64,000 nucleotides of DNA from Amblyomma americanum (taxonomy: Eukaryota > Arthropoda > Arachnida > Ixodida > Ixodidae): contig NC_135498.1 in assembly GCF_052857255.1 (NCBI RefSeq), forward strand, positions 162,684,124 through 162,748,123. The letters are read 5' to 3'. The notes below the pieces were generated by a model. The model did no database searches, was not told the DNA's origin, and was given only the letters and a program-made list of their open reading frames with translations. Shown piece after piece: positions 44,158 to 54,956 of this stretch (positions are counted from its first letter, which is position 1; each line of letters opens with the position of its first letter). The translations under genes were made by a program, and so were the position numbers.

Positions 44158-45475
44158 CAAGATCCACTCAGCCAACTGTAGATATTGCGTCACTCCAGGT
44201 TTAACCAAAGCTATACCATCGCCAATTTTTTTTCGTGTAATAAAAGTTGTCCCAGCCATCCATGCAGCAGCTGCATAAGTAAAAACCGTACCAGGCGACT
44301 TCAGCTGACACACGAAAGAAAACGTAACAATATAGTGCCTGTATGCATCTACAGAACACGACTGAGCTGAACATCTTATTCGAGAATTTGTGGAGAGCCG
44401 AGAATTTCAATTCAATAAATGCAGCTGGTTTTCTAGCAGAGAGATACTCGAGCTAACTCATTTCACAACCGTGCGCATAACAAATGTTTCCACAGTTTCG
44501 ATAATGGCTAAGAGACTCTTTTCCCCCTGCATTGTGTATTCACCATCTGTTTGCAATCACTGATCTGTCTTGCGAGATGCTTACACCAAGAGCCACCTCA
44601 TCTCTGTCCCTAAGTTCGAACAGCCACATTCAATTCCTACAGCCCAACTTCATCATCCTTTCTAGTGGGTTTCTGTCGAAGACATCAGCACGATTACAAT
44701 TTGCAATGATTGATCCGGATTTACGCTGACGTAATCCTTCGAACTAATTAAAAGCGTTGACGTGAAGGCTCATGATGATAAATACTTTGCTATCCTTTCG
44801 GGCATAATTATAGCCGAAAGATGGCCGTAATATTTGTTGTTTGGGTGTGCACAATGTGTTTCTGAGCATTTATTTTTACGCCTTCTGATCCAGCAGAAAT
44901 CTAAATCCGCTGGTATGGTTCATTTTGCCGTGGGAAACATGACGGCAATGACTATCTGCAACAAAACGATTTCTCAGCACGAAAAAATTTCCTTGGGGCA
45001 ATGACTACTGCAGAAATTTGGCGGAACATCCGATACAATTTTGTGACATGCCAATAACGACAGCTTTAATTCTCCATTCAAAAAGCATACAAAATAGCCA
45101 TCATTTTAAGGTACGATTTTCGGCACTTCCGGTCGCGGCGGTGGCGCAGGTGCCATCATATACGACTGAGAGCACTTCGCTGGCGGTGAATATGATTCCC
45201 TTTTGATGTCAACAGTCACTGCGCACACTTATCATCAGAAAGCATATATCACTCCAGGCGACAACCCTGTCCTTGAAAGATGAACACGGCCGTGTAACGC
45301 AGTCTATTATGCGCATGGGTTGCTTGGAACGTCATGCCCCACACATAAAAACGGCGGGGCGGAGAGTGAGTGAAACGATTAGCACTATTCTGGTGGATAA
45401 GCCATGAGCAAGAACTTGCAATATTTGTGGATTTGTGCTATGTAAAATAAGTAAATAAAAATAAATTTCCTCGAC
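44158..45475. other. No gene seen
   Basis: Anonymous AT-rich DNA. Confidence 0.45.
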
Positions 45476-45479
45476 TGAA

Positions 45480-45570
45480 ATACAAACCCGTGGCGTCGCG
45501 AACAAACAGCTTCGCTAGCCACTGCTTGAGAGCACTATGCTATGGCCGCAGCCAATTACGCTTCGTGTTA
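45480..45570 (-). mobile_element. tRNA-derived SINE head, degenerate
   Basis: Minus strand GGCTGCGGCCATAGCATAGT ... CACGGGTTTGTATTTC parallels the head at 33845-33937, with a mutated B box. Confidence 0.45.
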
Positions 45571-46404
45571 ACCTGCAACGCACCCTCGCTCTGTGCATTT
45601 CATATTATCATGTTCTTTATCTAATACTACTACAAAACTAATATTCACGCTTTGACTATGTGGCGGTAGTGCCAGGGATTTGTACTGAATGCGTTGGTGT
45701 GAACAAGGCTGTGACAGAAACAAAGCATTAGAGCAATACCCGTTCGCGCTGTCAACATGTCTGCAGGAATGCGGCAGTGGAGCATAAGTTGCCGGCATAC
45801 ATTGACGATGAAAAATTCAAGACGCGCATAGCTGGCTCCCTGGGTCAGTGGAGACCTCAATTGCGTTTTCAAGTACATCGCGGTTGAGCCCACCTCCAAA
45901 GAACTGTGCCTTCGCAAAATGTTTCAGGCTTATCAGTGCTAAACCACCAGCCATTTTTATTACTGGCGCCACTTCCGAATTTTGAAGACTACTCCTGGTG
46001 AGCCACACCGGGGCTTGTTTGGGCGTGACACCTGGAAAAGCCTACGTGGGCGACGTGTATTGTTGGAAAAGGCAGACAGAAGCTCAATGTCAGGTTTTCG
46101 GGTCACCTGGATCCCTCATGAAAAAAAAATCTGTGTAGAAAGAAGGTGTCAAAGAATGAGGTATCGCCATTGGTTGGTGCAAGTGAAAGCAGGGATCAAG
46201 TACATCTCAACCATACCGAGCGCAGGCTTCGCGGAAATAACCGCGACGGACACATACTCGTACATTACTGAGGGTTAAAAAACCGCCTAACCAGCAGCTA
46301 ACTTTCCAAACCAATTTCTGCCTGCCAGGTTGCTGATTGTTGCAAGCATTAAAAACCCTCTCTGTCTCTAACTGAGGTTGCTGTCACTACAGAGCAAAGT
46401 CTGC
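45571..46404. other. No gene seen
   Basis: Short chance frames only. Confidence 0.45.
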
Positions 46405-46640
46405 TTGGTTTATGGTTTATGGGGGTTTAAGTCTCAAAGTGACTCAGGCTATGAGGGTTGCCGTGGTGAAGGGCTCCGAAAATATCGAGAACCAGGAGTT
46501 CATTCACGTGCGCTGACATTGCGCAGTACATAGGCGTCTATAATTTTGCCTCCATCGAAATTAAACCGCCGCGACCGGTATCAAACACGTATCTTTCGGG
46601 TCAGCAGCCTAGCGCCATAACTACTGATCCGCCGCGGCGG
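46405..46640 (-). mobile_element. Ruka-type SINE, full-length diverged copy
   Basis: tggtttatgggggtttaagt at the left through gccataactactgatccgcc and gccgcggcgg at the right correspond to the complete element on the minus strand. The B box is mutated (tatcaaacacg). No target duplication is evident. Confidence 0.75.
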
Positions 46641-46850
46641 CAGCATCAGGGTGTGCGTTATGAACTAATATAGGTGTGCCAAAATTGTACAAGCCCTTAA
46701 AAACACTACTCCAGTTGCTAGTATGAAGTTAATATAATCCGTTATACTAACGTTCACTGTTCCTTTTAATTCCTTGGATACTTGCAGAGGAAGGGTAGAG
46801 CTGGGCAAGATTATTTGCCTGCGTTCCGCCATTTTATGGGATCGTGTGGT

Positions 46851-46879
46851 GCCTACATTGTGCTGTGCACAATGTAGGC
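46851..46879. repeat. Perfect 13 bp hairpin
   Basis: gcctacattgtgc, a 3-base loop, then gcacaatgtaggc. It is isolated in otherwise empty sequence (46641-47277). Confidence 0.6.
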
Positions 46880-47277
46880 ATCATTCGCAAGCTTCATGTA
46901 CAATCTGTCAATCGATGCACACCGCTTTATTGTAGCTGCATTAGCAACTGCGCAAAAGGGTGTAATTCAGGTGATGGAGTCACAAGTTTCTTTGATATGA
47001 CCAAGCTCACAGAGTAATTGTGAAGAAACTTATTCGCGGAACACAGTTTCTTGGGGCATACATACACATAGAATGGATGTTTATCTAGTAACGTATCTCT
47101 AAATCTGCGTAAATAGAATCGAATTTGAAGGCAGCCTTTTAAGTGTAGCAAAATTTGGCTATTTTGGGCATGAGTATCTGAGAATCAGGGTGCGTAGTAT
47201 CAATGTTGTCGCCAATCGGGGCGGGCAATATACTAGTTCAGTGGGTGAAGGTTAATCAACAATAAATCATTTACTCG

Positions 47278-47354
47278 TTTTTAATTGCCGTTTCAATTTG
47301 AAGATTTCTTTATTACTGCCTCACTATCTTCAAATTGGAAAGGCAATTAAAAAC
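47278..47354. repeat. 27 bp inverted repeat
   Basis: tttttaattgccgtttcaat... on the left pairs with ...ggcaattaaaaa on the right (25 of 27 positions) around a 23-base centre. It directly abuts the 5' edge of a truncated LINE. Confidence 0.6.
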
Positions 47355-47691
47355 TTCAGAGGGCACTCAACCCGGCCCATTACCACAGACTCTACCCAGG
47401 AACATACCCGACAAATATATGCAAAGTCTGCCACACTGCTATAGCAACTTTACCCCATATGCTCTGGGAGTGTAGCGAAAACCCGGACGGTGCTAACTCC
47501 GGAACTCTCCCGCCGCGGTGGGCCGCTGCCTTGCGCAGCCCCAGCCTCGGTGATCAACTCTGGACCATTCAGCAGGCACGCGAGGCGACGGTGAGGCAAC
47601 ACCTCAATGTCCCCACGTGGGAGACCTAAGGCCCCGTCGGCGAAAGCTCTGCAGGACTTTTAAATACAGTTGTTACCAACCAACCAACTTA
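47355..47691 (+). mobile_element. LINE 3' end with zinc knuckle
   Basis: Plus-strand ORF2 C-terminus: CKVCHTAIATLPHMLWEC (C-x2-C-x8-H-x4-C intact), PPRWAAALRSPSLGDQLWT and QAREATVRQHLNVPTWET, ending at a stop. It is followed by a short 3' UTR and an accaacc-type tail near 47680-47691. It is an I/R1/LOA-type LINE, severely 5'-truncated. Confidence 0.75.
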
Positions 47692-48596
47692 AGACTGCTT
47701 ACGTGCTATCAAGGCTAAGACATCAGTGTGTAAGCGTTCGACCTTGTCGGAGTTTGCGCACTGAGAAATCAAACGAGGACGTGCCTCAGAATGCTGCGTC
47801 TGCAAACGCTGAATGCACGAAGGCCCGACTGAAACACTCGAACACGCGCTTCGTATAACTTTCGTGAGCTAGCCTTAAACCTGAGAAATCACGTGGCACC
47901 CCCCGCAAGTGTGTACCACGAACGGTTGAGTCCAATTTTAATACGAAGGTTGGTTTTTGAGGAAACAAAATGGTGCAGTAACTGTCTGACATCTAGGTAG
48001 ACACCTAACACGCCTGAGAAGAGGTAAAGAAACTTGGAAGGCATAAGTTTTAAGATGCATATTTTGTCGGTTCGAATTCCTCGCACAAACTTGACAGCAG
48101 CTTTACTTACACATGTGCGCTATATACAATAAGAAATCGTTTAACACCACCCAAAGTACTGTACGACAAGCGGTTGCTCAAATTTGGTAGCAATGTACTA
48201 GGGAAATCCGATGCTGCATGAAGATCAGTCGGTAGGGAATATACAAGAAAAATGATCATGCAAATTACTGTTTTAATTGGCGCTGCTTGGCTTGATGTGT
48301 GCGCCGTAGAGCCGCTTGATGATATCGCCCTGGTTTGCTTGCCATCTTTGGGACTTTCTCTGCCATCCGAGAGTACACAAACTAAACACGACGCCGGTTT
48401 TTCTCGCAATATGGCTAGTAAGGCTAAACGGCTTAACACGAACGAATGTAAATAAATTGATTAAACCTCGCACAAAGCACTTGTATGTTGTCAGTCTCAA
48501 GGGGTAAAAACATGCTGTGCACCCTGATACTCAGCAGATACTCATGCCAAAAATAACCAAAATCTCTTTTATTTAAAAGGCTGCTGATTAAATTTT
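47692..48596. other. No gene seen
   Basis: Short chance frames only. Confidence 0.45.
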
Positions 48597-49199
48597 GATC
48601 CATAACAGCGTGACAGACGGGACAGAGAAGACAGGACAAAACACAGTGCGCTGACTCAGAACTAAAACGTTTATTGGCCGCCAGTCAGTATAAATACTTT
48701 CCTGGTGGCCGGGAAGGATACAAGCACGCTTGACTCGAGTAACATTCAAAATCACCAGTACATCAGGCACGTGTCAACAGGTAAGAGTCATACGTCGGAA
48801 ATATCACCGCTGCAGCAGGCACAAGTTTGCGTTCACAAGTTAGCATTCACAATCAAGGTAACTGTTTTCCTTATCTGACAGTGCTACAGAGGGAGTACTG
48901 ATACATTGGTCAGGGATCCTAGCTATCAGGCGGGCTGCTATTATTTCCCTAGGTGGCGAGTCGCAGTTCTTTGCTATCACAGAGCATTTATTGTAGAGTG
49001 GAATACAGGCTTTTAAGTCGTCATCGTCTTCTTCGACTTCGTGATCTTTGCAGTGCCTGCAATGTTTTGCTACGTGGCCTGTGTGGCGACACGAGAGGCA
49101 TTATATACTGACTGGCGGCCAATAAAAGTTTTATTTGTGAGTCAGGGCTCTGTTCTGTGTCCTCTCTTCTCTGTCCCGTCTGTCGCGCTGTTATGGATC
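48597..49199 (-). mobile_element. 5'-truncated Penelope-like element with inverted terminal copies
   Basis: About 95 bp arms at 48597-48692 and 49106-49199 are inverted copies of each other (gatccataacagcg...; ...cgctgttatggatc). Between them the minus strand encodes the end of a Penelope-like polyprotein: HCRHCKDHEVEEDDDDLKAC, NKCSVIAKNCDSPPREIIAA and CISTPSVALSDKE. The REIIxAxxI...CVSxPSxxLxxKE pattern is characteristic of the region after the GIY-YIG endonuclease. Each arm carries AATAAA-like signals. Inverted end fragments are a known feature of Penelope insertions. Confidence 0.65.
48780..49090 (-). pseudogene. Penelope-like polyprotein C-terminus
   Basis: The C-terminal 90 or so residues of the GIY-YIG-containing polyprotein. 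The acidic run EVEEDDDD and the REIIAARLIARIPDQ segment are clear. The frame is lost after about 48870. The reverse transcriptase and the endonuclease catalytic residues are missing because of 5' truncation. Confidence 0.6.
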
Positions 49200-49620
49200 A
49201 TCGTAAGCACCAACTCGCCCAACAAATTGTATTGTCTGCTGATAAAATACAATTCAACGAACTCACGTGTTCAGGCCATATAATAGGAGATAAATATATA
49301 ACTATAAGTAGGTCGCGCGAAACTTTCCTAAGTGAAGTAGTTTCTTCAGACCTGTTCTCAGATATATGTCAAATCAACGACTCTACTGACCTCATTTTCT
49401 GCAATAGCATCTCTTGTGCAGTTGGTAAGTCATGTACGCTACAGCGGTGCGCGTCCGTTGACAGAGTATATATTAAGCTTTGAAATGAAGCCTGCATTGT
49501 GCGCTTTGAACAAGAAAAACGCACAAAATGCTCACGCGAACGTTGCCCAAAATAAAGAATTTCTACTGCCGGAATGAACTCCCACCTTAACATGCAAGGA
49601 ATTGACATGAAACAACTTAC
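49200..49620. other. No gene seen
   Basis: The first bases (atcgtaagcaccaactcgcc) may still belong to the Penelope-like copy, since they resemble the end of the insertion at 25730. The rest is anonymous. Confidence 0.4.
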
Positions 49621-49736
49621 GGAGTTCGTTCCAAAGGCGAAGCACGCGGCGGCTCCTATGAGCAGTGCGAGCACGATGGAGAATGCAATGGCGTTTTTCC
49701 CCTCGAACCGCTGCTTCCAGAGGGCGAAGTGGACGT
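49621..49736 (-). CDS. Candidate membrane-segment exon (low confidence)
   Basis: The minus strand reads HFALWKQRFEGKNAIAFSIV then LALLIGAAACFAFGTNS, a basic stretch followed by a 20-residue hydrophobic segment. It runs exactly into TCC|GTAAGT, a consensus splice donor (exon end at 49621). Acceptor-like AGs lie at 49737 and 49711. Composition is GC-rich against an AT-rich background. This looks like a single exon of a membrane protein transcribed leftwards, but the family is not recognisable from this length. Confidence 0.35.
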
Positions 49737-50217
49737 CTTAGTATTCGCCTTCAGGGCGCCTTGGCGGACTGTCCAATCTCAGCACGTACACAGGGCTGCG
49801 AGAGGGCGAACGCAACTGAATTTGAATGCGGTGCATTCGACCGCAAATAGTTCTTCGTTTCGATTTCACGCATGAAAAAGCTACAAAATTTTTTCCAGAA
49901 ACTGTCGCACATTTGGCGACTGTTAAAGCTGCCTGTGCCACATGGCATATGCAGCACTCTCAGAACTGCAGATACGTGGCTAATGCCAGATGCTTTTCAA
50001 ACCACAGCCCCTCCCTACGCTGCAAGAAGTGCAAAATAACTGCTTCAAGATCAAACACTAGCTGCGGCAATCTCGACAGGAACCCTCGCATGTTTAGCGT
50101 AGGCAGCCTGTGAACTTGAAATAAGTACGGCTTATCGCCTTTAATTCATCACGCAAACGATATGCCTAACAGAACACCAGCACAAGAATGGAGAAACACA
50201 GGTTTGGTGATGCTGCA
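49737..50217. other. No gene seen
   Basis: Anonymous sequence. Confidence 0.45.
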
Positions 50218-50357
50218 ACAGTTCGGCCACGACGGCCGCGTATCACTGGTGGCAATGTTCAAAAGACGCCCTTGGGCAGTGCGGTGTCCCTGCAACGTTG
50301 AACAACCCCAGGTGGTAGAAATGATTCCAGAGCGCTCCACTGCGACGCCCCTGTGTA
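50218..50357 (+). mobile_element. Ruka-type SINE body, very diverged
   Basis: gcagtgcggtgtccctgcaacgttgaacaaccccaggtggtagaaatg follows the SINE body block by block, on the plus strand, with many indels. gagcgctccactgcgacgcc completes it. The head and end are not recognisable. Confidence 0.5.
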
Positions 50358-51329
50358 CTGTCGTTCTCGCCCCCCCTCCCTCGTCAGTTCTTTGTGAACT
50401 CTTCAACAAGATGCAGCATTAACACACAAAAAAGAGAAGACGACAAGCACAAGCGCCATGTAGCGCCTTGTTTAAGAGTTCATAGGCAGAACCAATTAGC
50501 CTTGAAACATACGCTAATGAAGTACAGCCTTCTGTCAAAAATATATAGCCCAAGTGGTTTGCTTCCAACTCATGAAGTGAGGTTCTCAAGCACATCTGGC
50601 AGTCCTGGTTCGGGAGGGTCGAGTACGCCAGCTGCCGCCAGTGATGGTGCAAAACGAGCCGTGCTCTAAGGCTCACGCATGAACTGCTTGTGCTGCATAT
50701 TTTTGACAATTACTATACATCCCTTCCGTTGTGGCGCAAATAGCTTTCTACCGAGGCAAAATAATTACTATGCCTTTCCTTTTCTTATAATTTGTTTATT
50801 ATTAAATATACACTATTTTAAGACTGAGTATTCATGGCGGAAGGTTCTATACGCCGTTTTCTCGACACAAAAAGATGTCTCTATCTGAGGCATTCTCTTC
50901 ATTTGTACGCGATTTCCCGTTTTCTCCCCGGTGCGCTAAAAACAACATGGATCAATACCTCGAGCAGTGCCCACCTTTGGCTCCTCGGCCGCTTGCGCTC
51001 ATTGCGAATCCACTGGCGAGCAAAATTCATTGTTTGGCTGCTGGGCTCCGCTGCAGGGCACACAGCTTTCTTCTTCCTCGTGAACTGAGCAGTCTCCCTC
51101 CTCGCGCACTGACAGAAGAGGTAGAAGCACTGGCGCATAGAAGATCCAAGCACACATCTAGTGCCTTAAGAACAGGATAAATTACAAATACTTTAGCATA
51201 TTTTAAAAGAACGATATGTAACGCTAAGGATGATCACAATGCAAATCTGAACACTTATTTGTATAACCCCAGTCAACCGGAAGTCTCTCTATAGATACAG
51301 GGAACGTACTAACGTGCTTCCCTCTTCTT
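50358..51329. other. No gene seen
   Basis: Anonymous sequence with short frames. Confidence 0.45.
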
Positions 51330-52646
51330 ATATCGTTCTGACCACAGTGTTTCCCCCTCGGGAAGATAAATACCAACTGGTGTCCAAAGCTCAAGGCCTT
51401 GCTGCGCATTTTCATGCTCGCAGAGCCTTTCCATTAACTCCATTTCATTTAGGTACATCCTTCACTGAGGTCTCTTTATCTGATTTGGCGTCTGTAGTAA
51501 ATTTTCTGCAGTTGGCTGCCCCTGGGGTTGAAGGAGTAACAGTTGGCATGCTGAAAATACTAATGCAAGATATGCCCCGGACCTCTTGCAGATTGTCAAT
51601 TCATCTTTGGAAAAAGCCTTGATTCCACAAAATTTGAAAACAGCGGAAATAATGTTTTTGCTAAAAGACTAGAAAAGGGGTTTTGACTCGACAATATACA
51701 GCCGATTGCTCTCACATCAAATTTGGTTAAACTTGTACAACGGGTACTCTTCAGCCACCTTACGAATAATGTTCTGTCTCCTCTAAGCTTCAGTGAGGCT
51801 CAGATTGGTTTGCGCAGTGGGTGTTCAATTTGGACCGCGCACATAGACTCGGAGAGCCGTACTAAGGTTGCTATGAAGCAAAAAGAGGTATATGCTCTGA
51901 TTACTTTGTATATTGCTAAGGCGTATGACAGCGTCGAAAACAGCAGCCTGCTTCAAACTTTAGCTGGTGCACTACCTCCTTGGTACCTCTTCGCGTGGAT
52001 AAGAGAGTTCTTGAGGAACAGATCATTCTTTTGCACCAAAGGTACGTTAAATTTTAACACATACGCCAAGTCTACAGGTGTCCCACAAGGCTCCGTTCTT
52101 TCGCCGTTATTGTTTAACATACTTTTGCGTGCAATTACTATTCACCCGGTCGTCAAAGTTTATGTCCATGCAGATGATGCTGTTCCTTGCGCTTCTGCCA
52201 AAAATATTCATATCCTGTATCAGTTGTTGCATGAGTAATTAAATGCTCTAGAAATTTGGCTCGACAGCCTGATGTTAACCTTAAATGTCAAAGAGTCGGC
52301 CGTCCTTGCTTTTCCAGAGTCCTCCCCTCTTTACATTTCTTTGGCGTATCACTCTATCCTAATCCCGCAAGTTGATTCGCTTAAATACTCGCGTATACTA
52401 TATGTCCCGCTGTTAGACTGGCTGCCCCATATTACAAGCATTGTGCTTAAAGGTGAGCGTGCCTTTGGCCGGTTGGTTGGGATCAGCAACAAAAAATTTG
52501 GTATGCGTCGCGACATTTTGCTCTTTCATTATAAGGGTTATGTGCTGCCAATACTTGAATTCGGCTCTGTTCTCGTTTCTGGGTGCCCAAGGAATAAGCT
52601 TCAACTCCTGTTTGTTATGAGCGACGAGCTCTGCACCTTTGCTTAG
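51330..52646 (+). pseudogene. LINE copy C reverse transcriptase
   Basis: The pre-RT part reads VSLSDLASVVNFLQLAAPGV. After frame changes come LVKLVQRVLFSHLTNNVL, QIGLRSGCSIWTAHIDSESR, LYIAKAYDSVENSSLLQTL, STGVPQGSVLSPLLFNILL and VYVHADDAVPCASA. The catalytic box reads HADD instead of YADD, with both Asp retained. A stop at 52236 separates the thumb (52272-52646; LNVKESAVLAF, HSILIPQVDSLKYSRILY). The 171-codon palm segment is the best-preserved part of this family in the window. Confidence 0.85.
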
Positions 52647-53240
52647 GTCTGCCTAAATCAATGGCTAATGCCGTGTTGTACTTGGAGGCGCAGATACCTG
52701 GTCTAAATTTGCGGTTTCAGCTTTTTACTTTGCGCACATTTTGAGGTCTTTTGAGCCGGTTCTTGGATTGGCAAACCCCATGTTTGCCATTGTTCATTTC
52801 CAACGAATCCGTCTCTATTCTTTGGTGTTTTCGGCCTATATATAAGCTGCCTCAGCTTTTGTTCACTAATTCCCTGCTGTCAAAAATTTCTGTATCAATA
52901 AATTCTGTGCTACCAGTTAACCGCCTCCGCATTTATTTAAGCCTCTTGACCGTAGACATTCATCCATGGCCCCTGGCTACGCCCCTAATTTTGTCACCGA
53001 GTTTCTGGCCATTGAGTTGGCCTTAATAAGGATTCCCTAAAGTATCTGTAAGGGTGTTTTATTTTGAGAAGCATTTTGCTTAAAGGTGAGCGTGCCCTTG
53101 GCTGGTTGGTGAAGATCAGCAACAAAAGATTTGGTATGCGTCGGGACACTCTGCTCTTTCTTTGTAAGACCTATATACGGCAAATACTTGAATTTGTCTC
53201 TGTTTTCTTTTCTGGGGGCCCAAGGTAAAAGCTTGAACCC
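52436..53240 (+). repeat. Displaced direct duplication inside LINE copy C
   Basis: 52436-52608 (cttaaaggtgagcgtgcctttgg ... gtgcccaagg) recurs at 53072-53240 (cttaaaggtgagcgtgccct ... gggcccaagg) in the same orientation about 636 bp further on, with roughly 15 percent differences by eye. It may be a second LINE copy joined by recombination or an internal duplication. Confidence 0.65.
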
Positions 53241-53399
53241 CTGTTTGTGTTTTCAAGACAGCGCTAGAAAAACTGAGGAATACAAGAAACGTTACCTTCA
53301 ATTTTTTTATTCCACCACATATTACATAAGTACGCTTTCACTGGGTTCCCGGGCAGTGCGGCATTCTTTTTAATAAGATGGATTATTTTTTAGCACTGT

Positions 53400-53850
53400 C
53401 TACTTGACTGTAGCACGCTTTCAACGATTCCCGCGTCCCCACTACTTAAGCCATGAGCCTCTCCTTGCTGCAGCGGATTTTCAACACTTGGCATTTTCTT
53501 GGAGTGTGCGGATGTGCAGTTCAAGGCAATGTGAGGTTTCGATGATCCTCCTGCGCGGCAGAATACTGCAACTAAATCTCTATTTATGTCGATCAAGGTT
53601 ATCTTTGTCCAACCTCTGTGAGCCTTGTGGCGTAATTGAGTCCATATAACACTTTTTTTTCTTTTGTCGGCGGTTCGCTTCGCTCTGTAGAACTTACTTG
53701 GAGATCCGCTTGCTCAACTGTGGCGTCCTCTACCTATTCCGGTTATCTAAATCTTCGGGACAAGCGCCGAAGGATATGCCTTGAAAGCAGTGTGCGATTT
53801 TATTCACGAATATGTAATTGCATTAGGAAGATTCCTATGCTACTGTGAGC
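53400..53850 (+). pseudogene. LINE copy C C-terminal zinc knuckle region
   Basis: LNLYLCRSRLSLSNLCEPCG followed, after one frame change, by VIESIQHFFLFCRRFASL gives C-x2-C-x8-H-x4-C-like spacing. This is the same ORF2 end found in copies A and B. The RNase H domain between thumb and knuckle was not recognised. Confidence 0.65.
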
Positions 53851-54012
53851 ATTCGCTGCTTTTTCATTTCCGTTTTCTTTCTCCATTCCTAATCCAAGTT
53901 CAATTCTAGGTCCCAACATTATAGAATTTCTTTACTACTTGCCTATGAGTGCGCTTGTATCAGCAATGCACCCTAGCCAATCCTATAAAAAAGTTTTCCT
54001 CCTCCTCCTCCT

Positions 54013-54065
54013 CTCCGCCGTGGATATGCACCATTAAACCTGAGGACATCATCATCATCATCCTG
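54013..54065 (+). repeat. Second LINE tail, abutting copy C
   Basis: tgcaccattaaacctgaggacatcatcatcatcat is the 3' end of another LINE subtype. Its reverse complement occurs at 26605-26660. Confidence 0.5.
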
Positions 54066-54861
54066 ACATTTGTCTGTGTAGCGTGCTTTTACCACCGACG
54101 GCCATCGTTATACAGAAACATGCCCGATAACAGAGACCCAATGGAGAGAACTAATAAATACAATTTATATAGGTATCACAGACGCAAATCCCAAAATCAC
54201 GAAAACAAAACATGTAGTCCCGGAATTTACCGTAGAACCAGCATGTGTATTACAGTACGCTATTGTCCAACAGTATTACTTTTTGCAAATTCTCTTAACT
54301 GACCGAACCACCTCATCCCTTGAAGAGCAGCGATAACAAAGGAGCTCGAAATGTGTTGAATTTGTGGTTAAGATATTTAATTTGTCCGACACTCATTATC
54401 AGAGGTGTCCCACGGAATGTCTTTTTATTCATATAGTCTTAATAATTCAGGCAGTGGCCACAGAGTTAGAAAATAGATGCCTTCAAGAACATTAGTGGAG
54501 CCGGAGGTAGTGATTCGTTTATCCGGAGATGCCACACCCTGAATCGATCGCAAGATACACTCATGTACGTGCATGATCTATCTTGCAATGAAGAAATAAA
54601 GGATATTTCGGTACATTCTTATTGTACATGTGCTTTAGGACACATGCCACTGCCCGCAATAGCAGGCAAAGCGGAGTGGTGTGTAGCAGTGTAGAACACT
54701 GCATAGCGAGAGAAGCAAGCAGTCTTTGATGCACTCGTATTACATTCCACGCCACATTCTTGCGCTTCTTACCAGGAGCTTCCACGCTCTATCGAAACCC
54801 CACTTGGTGAGCGCCAGGTATCTGATCTACGCTAAGAGAATCTAGCCTAAGCAGCACTCGT
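54066..54861. other. No gene seen
   Basis: Anonymous sequence. Confidence 0.45.
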
Positions 54862-54956
54862 CATTGGCCCAATATTGCAACAGGATGGTTCCATGCTGGT
54901 CCTGTGTAGGGCCAGCTTTGCCAATACAGTACCAATGTTGGGCCAATAACTGTGCT
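54862..54956. repeat. MITE-like imperfect palindrome
   Basis: Starts ttggcccaatattg and ends caatgttgggccaa (13 of 14 paired) with further internal symmetry (tggtcctgtgtagggccagc). About 90 bp. The structure suggests a short repeat unit, but no second copy was found in the window. Confidence 0.4.

Larger units (their letters stand above)
51330..54012 (+). mobile_element. LINE copy C (same family as copies A and B)
   Basis: Plus-strand, 5'-truncated. Order: pre-RT, RT, thumb, an internally repeated thumb segment, zinc knuckle, then a 3' UTR with the conserved ccctagccaatcc block and a (TCC)n tail at 53996-54012. Motif wording (GCSIWTAHIDSESR, AKAYDSVE, ILLRAI) matches copy B. Confidence 0.8.
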
